A DNA stretch of 64,000 nt from Ophthalmolycus amberensis (Eukaryota; Chordata; Actinopteri; Perciformes; Zoarcidae): contig JAFEUB010001535.1 in NCBI GenBank assembly GCA_024529925.1, forward strand, positions 680,988 through 744,987, in the 5' to 3' direction. The notes beneath the pieces are model-generated. The model searched no databases. It saw only the letters and a program-made list of their open reading frames with translations, and had not been told where the DNA came from. Positions 53,869-64,000 of this stretch are shown here, piece after piece. Each line of letters starts with the position of its first letter. Positions within the stretch are counted from its first letter, which is position 1. The position numbers and the translations under genes are program-made.

Positions 53869-56800
53869 GAAAAAGTTAGAAAAGTGGGCAAAAATAGAAT
53901 TAGGCTGCCATTTGTCATATTTCAAAGTATTTTGTTTGCCAGTCAGCACTTGTCTTTTTAAAATTGCATGTTCTTTTAGTCTAATTATAGATAAGGAAGT
54001 TGAGTGGCGTTCCTTGAACTTGATCACAAGCGCCGCCATGCACTGTTAATTCAACACGCCCTTTGATTATTTAAGGTGGCTTATGTCATTTACTGAGCTT
54101 TGTAGAACTACGGAAGGCTAATTCTGCAGATCTCCAAACAACGACAAAACACAACTTTGAATGAAACAATTTCGGCAGTTTATCAAACTGCTCCTCCCTT
54201 TACAAATCAATTGCTGCCACTGAGCTCCCATTAGTTCAGTTATCCAATTGGGTCTAATTTGCAAATCGATCTAAAGGCCCGTATCATCCGTGCATTTAAA
54301 TAGTTTTGTGCAATAATATTTGGTAATCAGAACGTTTCCTCCTCCAGATTAAGGACGACCAGCCATGCCAAAAAGCGTTTGGTTGAAGTGCATCTGCTGA
54401 TGTCACTGCTTGTTCTTAAACTTTTAACATCGGCTCCTTCCATTGCACTAATACGCGCTCAATGTCTTCGCTCACAGCCCGGAGCGCACGCATGAAACGC
54501 GTCCAAAAGCGCCGCTCCTTTCGTGAAGCGCAGACTATCAGTGACTGCTGCTGTCCCGGTTTACATCCGCCCCGTTGACATGTCGCCATAAAGCAAAGCA
54601 CTGAATCCATAGTTGCCACCTCCAGGGGTGCCGACCCTGACCCCTGACCCCTGACCGCCGTTCAGTTTGGGGAAAGTAAATTGCGCGCCCCTGACTAGAG
54701 AGATAGAAAAGGGGGTGTGTGTGCATGGGGTGTGTGTAAGGATGGGGGGGGGGGGTTTAACATCTGGCTGCTGAGCCAGTTCCACATTTTGCGCGTTCTG
54801 CAGCAGATGTAATGTCTGCTTAATTCCCAGACAGAGGCACACCTTTAACCTGCCACTTTCCTGTGTTCATGCAACAGAGTTTTTCATCAACGCTGCCTTG
54901 AAATTTTTACATGGTGACGAAAAACAATCTTATCCAGCTGACACTTCTTTCTCTGCTCAAGGGCACCTAAGTGGAAGTTTTTCTGAGAAAGGTCAGAGTG
55001 CCGGTCATTCACCTCTCCCATCTACATTTTCCAAAGCTAAACTGGAGACTCAAAACTCGTCCCTCTAAGCGACGGCTGCCTCTTCTCATTAAATCTCGCC
55101 TCTCTCTCACACCCGCCCATCGAACACGTTTTTATTATAATCTCCGACTCCTGCGACTGTTTGGGATCTGGAGATAGCGGGAGTCCGACCGCGAGCAGAG
55201 GAAGAGACTAAGTGAAATCTAATTGAGCAGCCTGGCCAGACATCAGGGCTGTAACAACACTGTGATGAGTGCCAGATGTGGTCCAGTGGAGCCCAAACAT
55301 TAATAACAAGTCCTCCCCCCAAAAAAAACCCCCATGTTCAGCCACGAGGAGCCTCTAAACGCTACACAGTTTACAATATCCTAAGTACACACACCGCGCC
55401 TTGTGACGGATGCTGGCACAGGAGCACGTCGCTGTAACTCGGTAGCATGAGATTTTCCTCTGTGATTTATATCGCACTTGCCCCAAATTATAAATGGGAA
55501 AACGACTGTAACTGTGGCCCGGAGAAGCAGCATTTGCAGTAGAGCTCCATTCTCCTGAAGGATGGGGCTCTTAACTTCTTTTTTTTTTTTTTTTTCCAAT
55601 ATAGGTAGAAGTGTATGATTTGTATCGCAGAGGTTTTGGACTTAAAATATGGTTTTGTCCTGCTTTTGAACCCAGGTGCATGTCTCTGCAATGATATAAG
55701 TCCCTTTTGATGTGCTTCTTCCCAAAGAAATGGCTCTCAACAAAGGCCTGTAACAAAAATGAAAAAATAATTCATTGTGTTCTTTATCCGACTGTGACAG
55801 TTTTCCATTTCTCCACACACTGTCAGCTGTCTAGTACATGTTGGATGCCAATAACGTACACATACAACTTAATTAGTGCGTGACATCAGAGCTTTCCTGG
55901 AAAATGGGATTTCTGGCCGCATCCTGTTTTGTTCCCTATAAATTAAACGTCACCTTTGTTACTCAAAATGAATTAATTATGTCACATTACGTCAAACAGC
56001 AGGAGGCCTAATGAGACTTTCGTATATCTTGTTATTTTTGCCTCCATATCGATATTGCAACGGGATGACCGTTTACACGATGGAAATGTTCCGCTTCACT
56101 GTAATGCAGCCTTTAAAACCAGGAAACACTTATGCCACATCAGGATATTAAGATATCCAAATCTAAGACAATAGTTTGTCTCTTTTCCCAATATCGATAT
56201 TACATCAATATATGATTAATCTGTAGCATAACAAGTGTTGAAATGTTCTTGGAGATGTGTGGCTGTCTCTAAAAGCAGTTAAACATGAGCTATGCTTTCA
56301 CGAGCGTTAAATCTCCAAACGAGACACTGGAGCGAGTCATTCGGGTGTCTTCACAGTTCATTCTGCATTTCTCAGGCAGCTGCACCGGTTTGAAACAGGA
56401 GTGCCTGCGGGAGCATTTTGGAGCTGAGTTTCGATGCTGGACGCACTTCTTTCCTAATTTCCCGACACGTGAACTCGTCCGCTATACCTCGGTTTGCCCA
56501 GCACAGCTGAAGCACCTTCTAAAGAAAAGGTTTTCTCAAGTTGTACAGAGGTTGGGGAGTTGCACAATGATGTTTCAGTGTGATGCAGTGGCGGATGCTC
56601 ATAACAAGCATAGGGGAATGTCAGCAAACTGTAGTTGAAGGACGCTTTCATGGACTCCTGGCCGCCCAGTTAAATATATGTGACGGTGCAATCATTTCAT
56701 CTTTGCTCCACTTCCTCCAATGCCAAGACTCTGGAATCTGTGTTCATGCCTCCTGTTGTTCATATAGTCAAACCACCGTGAAGCAACTAAATACTCTCAT

Positions 56801-59800
56801 TTTTGACAAGTTCTTCTTCTCCACCCCAGCAGGGAAATGTTTGGCCATGTCTCCCGGTGTTTGAGTGATGTTTGATGCGTTGCCAATGAGGAGGCGACAA
56901 AAGAAAAAAATCATGGTTTCTTAGATTTGTTTTTGCATTTGTCCTTTACTTGAAGGCTGACACTGTAGATACACGCAGTAAACAAGGGAGGAGAAGGAGT
57001 AAACTGCAACGAAAAGAACCCTGCAACCCTGGGCAGATCAATCAGATAACATAAAGTACAATGGAGACGGGTGATAACTCACAACCTGTTCTCTGGGTGG
57101 AGTGAGAACTCGAGTTCTGCCACCTGAAACCTTGTTTGTACTTGTCTACAGACAGACGGGCACACACAAAGGTGTTGATGCTCAAGACAAACAATATTTA
57201 GAGGGAGAAATGTATTCTAATGAAACAAATGTCGTTTTTTAAAAGCATCCTGAGAATATCAAAAATGCAACTTCTTAATTTAAGTTATTCGCCTGCATCA
57301 GTATTTGTTTCAGTCATGTCTGAAAAGTGTAGTCGCTTAGTTCAAAAGAAATGTTGGAGTCGCACGAACACGCGCCGCGGCACGCAAGATATGTGACGAT
57401 GTCATTTTGACAACTAGACAGTTGTATCATTGAAAACCTGGTCGTATAAAGGATTAAATCGATTCCTTGACAGTAAATTACTACATGAATAAAAAATTGG
57501 GTCATCCATTTTTGTTTCTAGCCAATTCCCAATGCTTTCAACTTTGATGTTCATGTGAATGGAATTTATTAGAAACAGCTACTCCCATGTGAGATGGACC
57601 TGGCGTTAGCAGGTCCTATCTCCTTCAACCTCACACCCAATCTAATGACTGCACCGAAACACACACGTTTAACATGTTGTGTCCTTGTGTTCTTGCAGGA
57701 TGTTGTAGGGCTCATCAGTCGTTACAGACGTATGAAAAGAGTGAAAGTCACATGCTGGTTTGCACAGAATGCCCTCAGCCTCCTTTGGTGAGGAAAAGCC
57801 GATCGCAGGAACACTGCGCCCGCAAGTGCAAGAAGGTCAAGAAAAGCTTCAACTGCAGGTCAGTCACTCTCTGTATTTCGCCGAAACGTGGCCGTTTTCC
57901 CCTTCTCCTCCCGTGTTGACACAGTATTTACATATTTTTGTTGTTTATCGTTTGTCCATCTCTCAACTACTTCCCGCGTGTTTCTACAGGGCTTTCAACT
58001 TTCATCGGCACAACAGGAAATGCCACTTGCTTCCGTTTGACCGCTTCACCCACGGTGTGCAGAAGCAGGCCAGCGTCAACTTTACCTTGTATGAAAAAAA
58101 AGGTGCAGACTGATGTACACAGGCGGATTGTTTGTTGCTGATTGCAGGTTGTGCTTCTTGCGTCGGCTCCCCGCCTTCTAAGGTCACCGGGTTTTTTCCT
58201 TGTTGACACAATAAAAGCAGCCAACCCTTCCTTACCCCCCCCCCCCCCCTGCTGTTTAGTCACGCCAGTGGGGAGAGTCGCATGCATAAACATGTAGCAG
58301 ACTGAAGTGTAAACAACAAAATGTATTGTTTATAGTCGGTACGCAAAGGCTTTCTCCGGTGCATGCTGTGGAATCTAGCACTTTAGAATTTACTGCAACA
58401 TTTACGGACTATTTACGTACTAAAACACTCACTGTAAAAAGGTCTAATTGACCATACATGGGGAAAATATCTTCCAGGTGGTCAAGGCAGGGGACGCAAA
58501 TCAACTTTTAATTGACTAAACGGTGCATAAACTGGTACACGGAGACAACTTGTAAAAGTGAGAACATGAATGGATGCTTTCAAATGCTTTTTTTAAAATA
58601 TCCTTTGCCCTTACTTAGATTATATAAGGGAGTGTATCGTCAGCACCAAGGACAACTACAGAGGGAGGAGGTCTTGGACGAGGTCAAACATCACTTGCCA
58701 AGCTTGGTCCGATAATAACATCAATGAACACACGTAAGTCCTCTCATTTAGACCAAGAAAGAGTATGAAAAGCACATTTTTGTTGTGAATTGGGGCTACT
58801 CATGAGAGGTCACAGACATCTTGCCTTGAGGCTGCAGTGCCTTGCTTGATGACAAGAAGTGGAAGGTGTTAATCATCCCCCCCCCCCCCCCACCACCAGA
58901 TTTCTGTAGATTTGAACCAGCAGCCTTCCTTCTCTATTTCTCTGTGTCTGATATTGAACAGGCCTCAGCAGCTGATTTATTGATTGCTCGGATCATCCCT
59001 TTGCACCTCAGGGGTTAAGGGAAGGCGGAGGCTCGGAGACGGGTGAACGTTTAGCCAGAAATAAGTCCGGTTTCTTTCAACACATGCAGGGATGTCCTCT
59101 CTATCCAGCTTGTTTTTCCACTGCACCGCAGGCCATCAGGTGTGTCCCAGAGATGTTTTCCCTCGGCTACAAGCCAGGCGAGATCTGTGAATTTTTTTGA
59201 CGATGGATTCTGTGCCAGCATCTCGTTAGCGGGGCTCATTAGTTACGAGATATTTTAACTGCGGGAGGGAGGGGGTTTTGAGACACAGAGTAATAAGAGT
59301 TTGAGAAAGGGCAGCATGAAAAGTAGACACAAAGGAGGGAGAATGAAAGAAAGCGCGGAGATTTATCGACTGAAGTCATGTTTTTGTCTGTTGTCCAGCT
59401 GAGCTCAGAAAGCCACAGACATACTGAGAGAAATACAAGTTCAGTGATCCCCCGTAATTAAAACGCACTACAGCGTTGATCCCCATGCGCTCCTTTACTC
59501 CGTTCCCTCTCCAGAAGCAGCTCTTCACATTAGGAATCCTTTGTCATTGTTTATTTGACACGCGGTTCCAGTCCTCGTCCCAGATGGCAAATGTAACATC
59601 GCCCTGCATGGCTTGTCAGCGACCTTTAACTTTCATAGGGTCAAAGGGAGCTTTACTTAAGGGAGATTTAGTGCCACTGTGGGTTACCTAACATGGGACT
59701 GTCCCGCTGTTTGAGAATTACCACCATAATGAACCACGCACCACTTGAGCTTCAGGTAACTATTATTTTCATGCTTGACCGGTCACCGTGGGCCAGGGGT

Positions 59801-62769
59801 GATTTCTCAGGAGGTTCCCTTCCAGGAAAGGGACTTCCACCTGTTGTCTATATTTAGTTTTTGAACCAAAGCTCTGAAAAAAAAAAAGTATGTATTGATG
59901 CCCAGCCATGCATGGAGAGAGGACTGGAATGGAACATTCCTGTTCATATTAATAATAAAGGATAACATTGCAATCATTTATTTATTCCCAGCGGGACTTT
60001 CTTTTATTTTTCTACACGTTTCCTCTGGGAAAGCAGTGAGAAAGCTCAGCTCCAGAAACACACAGCTTCTTGCTGAGAGTTAGACGAGAAGATTGATACC
60101 ACTCTCGCGTCTGTGGACGACAGCGAATATGACCACCACGTACCACCAAAGGCCCGTTGGCTCAGTTCAGCAGAGAGACTGAAAACACAGCTAGCATGAC
60201 TCATCCGATGGTAACTTGTTAATTAGAGAGCAGTAAGTACGATTTTTGCAAACCTTTGGACAGAGCTAGCTGTTTCCAGTCTTTACACTGAGCTAAGCTA
60301 AGCTAGGCTAACTGTCTCCTGGCTGTAGCTTCATATTTAACAGACAAAAATGAGAGCGCTACTGACCTTCTGACCTATTCGCTGCGCTAACACTTCGCAA
60401 GAAAGTGAATTAGTGCATTTCCCCAAATTTCGTTTTGTCTGTCGTTCGCACCCTGCTTCCAAAATCATTATTTATGTCTTAAAACGCTTGCTTGCTCTAA
60501 TCTCTAAACACTTTGTTCCTTTAAAAAAAGCTGTTGCATTGAAGCATGACTGCTTTTGTTCCAGGTGCATGAGACATTTTGCAGCAGTTACTTCGGGTCT
60601 AGATTTCATCTTTAGTGATATTCAAAATCTCGCCAAGTTTAGCCGGCCCAGGGAGCAAAGCATGTGTGTCTGTGCTCCGATGGGAACAGACTTTGGCAAG
60701 GAGATGAATAACTGGCTAACATCTGTTAGTGCAACATCATTATGGCTAACTTGCTCCCATGCAGTGGCTTTTACAGACTCTCACCAGGTGCAACCTGTTT
60801 TTTTTTGTAAAGTGAGGGTCCTTGTAATCCCATTTATAAATTAAGAATACTGTATTATGATAGCAATATATTGTGTTTATGAGTTACACGCAACAGATGT
60901 GAGATTTGGGTCTTGGCAGACTGCCGTAACAAAGGGGAACAAGTGTTTTGTTGTAGTTACAAGCACACGTGAAATGCCGCTGTTGGGCTTAACCCTATCA
61001 TATTTTTCTTTCGCCGGGACTGTCGTCTGAAGCTTAGGACCTTCCTCTTCTTTCTCCCTTTTCTTTTACATGCCTGCAATTTCTTGTAGTTCTGGGTTGA
61101 ATGATGTTGTGCATTAGTGTAGAAGCCTTGCGTGAGCCCCAGTGCACGGAGGGGAGAGCAGAGCAGACTCCCCCAAGAAAAGAGGCATTGTCTAGGGTAG
61201 TGTGTTCAGACAAGCTGCTGGAGGGAGGGTGGACTGGTCTTTTTTATTTTTTATTTCTCTACCTGCACATGTTTGTTTTTTACATCAACTATCCACTGAG
61301 CTCTCGACTTTTTGCTCACTCCATTATGCTCACTTTTTCCTTTTTAAGCACTTGTTTCTTTTCACCTTCCTCCTACGACCACAGCTTTTCCTCCCGTCTC
61401 CCCTCTCTGTCTCTCTTGGTGGGAGGGGGAATGTGGTCGGCATGGATCAGGGGGTGCTGACATGCCAGCTTTTCATCATCCTGCCCTGACAGAAGACGAA
61501 TTTCACACACTGTTCATTTAGTATGGGGGTTCCCATGGCGCTCGTCATTGTTGCATCCCATATGTTTGGACTAGCCAGGTTATTTTACTTACAGTCGCTT
61601 GTTCACACTGAGGTGAGGCTGCAGATGACAGAGAAGGATTAGGTTTAAACGTGTTCAAAGGCTGCCAGCAAAAGACCTGCTTGGTCTGCTCCAAGTGGTT
61701 CGTAGCATTGCTCTGTGTTGCTGGAGGTTACTGTGCTGTGACAGAGTCTGGCTGCTTCACACATGAGGGAGCCGGGATATGGTAGGAATCGGTAAGGCGA
61801 TCATGCAAAAGGTGCAAACCTGAAGAGATATTGATGACTTACTTTGCATATGATTTAGGTGACTGGTTACTTAAGGATTTGAAATACAACCTGGCAACAC
61901 TGTCGGCACTAGCGTTTCTCAGAATGAACCTTATATCTTATAAATGCCTTTTATTTGGTTTGTTCCCGAGAGCGCTTAGCCGGTAGGCACGGTTCTGTAT
62001 ACGCCACTGGAGCAGCCGAGTGTGCAAGTACTCCCTAAAATGTATTTACACAGCTTACAGTATCGGTTAACACTTTGAATAATGTCTGTCTGCTCCCATG
62101 TAGGTTTTATCCGGATAGGTACCCGACGCAAGACCTGAGGGAGAACTTCTGTCGGAATCCCAACAACGATCCTGGTGGTCCGTGGTGCTACACCACAGAC
62201 CCCAATGTACGAGCCGAGGAGTGTGGCATACCACAGTGTTCAGAGGGTAAGGCAAACAAACGTCACTTTGTCTTTCTTTGAAGTCATAAGTTTTGTTTGC
62301 TTTGATTACTAGAGGAAAGAATTCTTGATAAATGCGTGTTTTCTTTTTGACAGAAGTCTGTATGACGTGTAATGGGGAAGATTACCAGGGCAAACTTGAC
62401 CATACGGAGAGTGGCAAGGAGTGCCAGAGGTGGGACTCAACCAGGCCTAACAAACACCACTTCCAGCCCAAAAAGTAAGCTGCGAAGCTGCTAATCACGC
62501 GCTAACCTTTCCCGCGAACAATGCTGCACACAGCCATGACAGATGCTGAGATAACTGACGCTAATACTCAGGAGAGATAGACCTAACCGGTTGTTATGAC
62601 TTACTTCCATCCCTTCAAATGTTTTCCTTCCTCTCTTTCTCCTCTCTCAGGTATCGTCACAAAGATTTAAGGGACAACTACTGTCGTAACCCAGATAATC
62701 GTCTTCGTCCCTGGTGCTACACCTTGGACCCCACAACTCAGTGGGAGTATTGCAACATCGCCGTGTGTG
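53602..62769 (+). CDS. hgf: Hepatocyte growth factor, partial gene (3' part beyond window)
   Basis: Secreted ligand of the MET receptor tyrosine kinase, made as a single-chain precursor. Seven exons join in frame (835 nt, about 278 residues of a protein usually near 700): signal peptide, N-terminal PAN/apple-like domain (four canonical cysteines, Cys61, 65, 74 and 86 here), kringle 1 (exons 4-5) and kringle 2 (exons 6-7). Each kringle has six cysteines and a PWCYT block. Each domain uses two exons, as in mammalian HGF. MST1 (HGF-like) is the nearest alternative. The CMTCNGE start of kringle 2 and the position just after cacna2d1 favour HGF. Kringles 3-4 and the protease-like beta chain are not in the window. 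The a/b co-orthologue is unresolved. Confidence 0.93.
53666..57698 (+). other. hgf intron 1
   Basis: It has a TA repeat (53827-53862), a compact CpG-dense stretch (about 54440-54540), a short 7-bp repeat of ctgaccc (54635-54656) and a G12 run (54744-54755). No further coding exon is recognised between exons 1 and 2. Confidence 0.6.
54440..54540. promoter_or_regulatory. CpG-dense patch in hgf intron 1
   Basis: About 12 CpG within roughly 85 bp (for example acgcgctc, ggagcgcacgcat, acgcgtcc, gcgccgctc), in a region otherwise poor in CpG. It could be an internal regulatory element or alternative promoter. The function is an inference. Confidence 0.3.
57699..57858 (+). CDS. hgf: hgf exon 2: start of N/PAN domain
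   Basis: Acceptor ttgcag and donor gtcagt, 160 nt. The distal half reads RSQEHCARKCKKVKKSFNC, aligned with human TADQCANRCTRNKGLPFTC. The proximal half is unlike human and has four extra cysteines (residues 23, 24, 43 and 46). Basic residues cluster here, as in the heparin-binding face of the mammalian N domain. Confidence 0.88.
57990..58102 (+). CDS. hgf: hgf exon 3: N/PAN domain, second half
   Basis: Acceptor ctacag, donor gtgcag, 113 nt. It encodes AFNFHRHNRKCHLLPFDRF then THGVQKQASVNFTLYEKK, aligned with human AFVFDKARKQCLWFPFNS and EFDLYENK. Confidence 0.9.
58619..58733 (+). CDS. hgf: hgf exon 4: kringle 1, first half
   Basis: Acceptor cttag and donor gtaagt, 115 nt. It encodes YIRECIVSTKDNYRGRRSWT then RSNITCQAWSDNNINEH, aligned with human YIRNCIIGKGRSYKGTVS. 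The first two kringle cysteines are present. Confidence 0.93.
58734..62103 (+). other. hgf intron 4
   Basis: It holds a C15 run (58877-58891) and a dispersed-repeat copy (60064-60435). The rest is unique-looking. Confidence 0.6.
60064..60435. repeat. dispersed fish repeat, copy F, the most complete
   Basis: Reads agcttcttgctgagagttag, acgagaagattgataccact, gagctaagctaagctaggct, tgtagcttcatatttaacag and cgcaagaaagtgaattagtg. It appears to contain forward and inverted parts of the family. Confidence 0.6.
62104..62246 (+). CDS. hgf: hgf exon 5: kringle 1, second half
   Basis: Acceptor tgtag and donor gtaagg, 143 nt. It encodes YPTQDLRENFCRNPNNDPGG, PWCYTTDPNVRAEECGIPQC and SE. Four cysteines complete kringle 1. 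Human has LQENYCRNP and CDIPQCSE. Confidence 0.95.
62354..62474 (+). CDS. hgf: hgf exon 6: kringle 2, first half
   Basis: Acceptor gacag and donor gtaagc, 121 nt. It encodes EVCMTCNGEDYQGKLDHTES then GKECQRWDSTRPNKHHF, very close to human CMTCNGESYRGLMDHTESGK. Confidence 0.95.
62651..62769 (+). CDS. hgf: hgf exon 7: kringle 2, second half
   Basis: Acceptor tctcag and donor gtaagg, 119 nt. It encodes YRHKDLRDNYCRNPDNRLRP, WCYTLDPTTQWEYCNIAVC and one base of the next codon. It is the last hgf exon visible. Confidence 0.95.
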
Positions 62770-64000
62770 GTAAGGGTCGATGTACTGTGCAGACTCCTAG
62801 TCTGGGGCTTGGGTTTTGTGGACAAAGTCTTCAACAGATTAACTTAAAACCAAGTTATTGTTTTGCTGATGTTAATGCTCCAGCGACAGCCGTGGCCGGA
62901 GAGTTGCCTGCAGGGAGTTTCTTCAAATTTGGCACAAACATCCACCTGGATTAGATTTTGGTGGTCAAGGGTCCCTGTGACCTCACGTAGGTCTCATTCT
63001 CGTGAACGACATTTCTCAGTAACGGTTTCAGGGTCTCTTGCTTGGTTTTTGGATTGACAGACTTAGATTCGGTACTGCCAGCTATAGTGGTTTGAGTTTG
63101 AGTGGTGTGGTTGTTACATACAGGACGTTGGTGTTTGCGGTGAACAGAGCAAGAAAGTTCCTCTTCTGCCCTCCCAGGGTCTCATACGGCTTTTGTTTAC
63201 CCGGCTAGGTGTTTCATGTGGTGCTTGGCATCGAATCCTTTTAACTCAACAAGCAAGAGTAAATAGGTTGTTTGTACAGGGGAGGGCCTGACTTCAGAGA
63301 GTCAGAAGTGCTTTGCTGAGACCACTCACAGATGACAAGGGGCACTGAAATGGAGGCTATTATACAGTGATGCAACACCTGGCCATCAGAAGACCTGATA
63401 GTTCTTTTAGTGGTATGCAAATCATGATGAATACAAACAAGTGACGCAATAAAGGAAAAGTGGAGTGGGGGAACGATACAGATGCTGTCATACCAGACAC
63501 AAAACGTCACTGAGTGGTTTGATTAGTACCCTTTGAAAATGATGTGAATCATATCTTGAGGCCAGACCTCAATCCAACTAAAAAGTTATGGGAGAATTGA
63601 CGTGTTAGACAGCACATAACCTGAAGTTATTCATTGAGAGAAACTTTGTCTCCAACCTCTATTTTATTTTTTTTATCAATATCAACAAAAAATAAAAACT
63701 TAAAGGTTAATTGTAAAAAAATATCACTAACTGCAGCCCTGTTTTTGATATGGTACTATATGTAAAAACATTTTAGAGCAATATGTTGGAGGGATTAACA
63801 GTATAACCTCACTTGAGTCATATCACATTTGGCAGAGTTTGACAGAGTCGTAGTTTAGATGGCTTTTGCCTTCATCTGTCTCCCAAAAGACAGAGGGGAA
63901 AGATAAAGAATGGATGCCAAAAAGAGGTTACACCATTGGAGAATTTATTGATATTATTTGTCTTTGAAAGCACAATGAAATATCCCCACATGCACAAAAC
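62770..64000 (+). other. hgf intron 7 (right edge)
   Basis: No kringle 3 exon is seen before the window ends. The sequence looks unique and A/T-rich toward the edge. Confidence 0.6.

Noticed and set aside
56285..56638. 117-codon + strand open frame in hgf intron 1
   Set aside because: No splice-site support, no phase match with hgf exons and no recognised domain.

Overview
The window is vertebrate nuclear DNA, almost certainly from a ray-finned (teleost) fish. The evidence is long GT-AG introns with short exons, dense (CA/GT)n microsatellites, and fish-typical non-LTR retrotransposon pieces and other dispersed repeats. It carries two partial protein-coding genes, both on the + strand: the 3' two thirds of the voltage-gated calcium channel subunit alpha2delta-1 gene (cacna2d1) and the 5' part of hepatocyte growth factor (hgf). 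Human CACNA2D1 and HGF are neighbours in the same orientation, so this is a conserved vertebrate gene pair. I cannot tell which teleost co-orthologue (a or b) is present.

Layout: 1-3904 is upstream intron of cacna2d1 with no exon I can recognise. 3905-31801 holds 32 cacna2d1 coding exons that join in one open frame (2732 nt, about 910 residues) from just before the VWA domain to the C-terminal membrane-anchor signal and stop. A second possible terminal exon (30532-30639) and a possible 9-nt microexon (17998-18006) are the main unexpected points in this gene. 31802-53400 is the 3' UTR and intergenic DNA. It contains a cluster of minus-strand LINE copies with a SINE-like piece between them (42596-47480), an odd 183-bp tandem duplication inside one of them, and several other dispersed repeats. 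53602-62769 holds seven hgf coding exons: signal peptide, N/PAN domain, kringle 1 and kringle 2. hgf runs off the right edge. Kringles 3-4 and the protease-like domain are not in the window.

The two genes are neighbours but not a functional unit. Alpha2delta-1 is an extracellular, membrane-anchored subunit that raises surface expression of CaV1/CaV2 channels. HGF is a secreted ligand of the MET receptor. I see no operon, CRISPR array, phage, plasmid or other bacterial-type system, and no RNA gene other than a tRNA-like SINE box. Exon coordinates were read by hand from splice signals, reading phase and remembered human family sequence. No alignment or database search was run.
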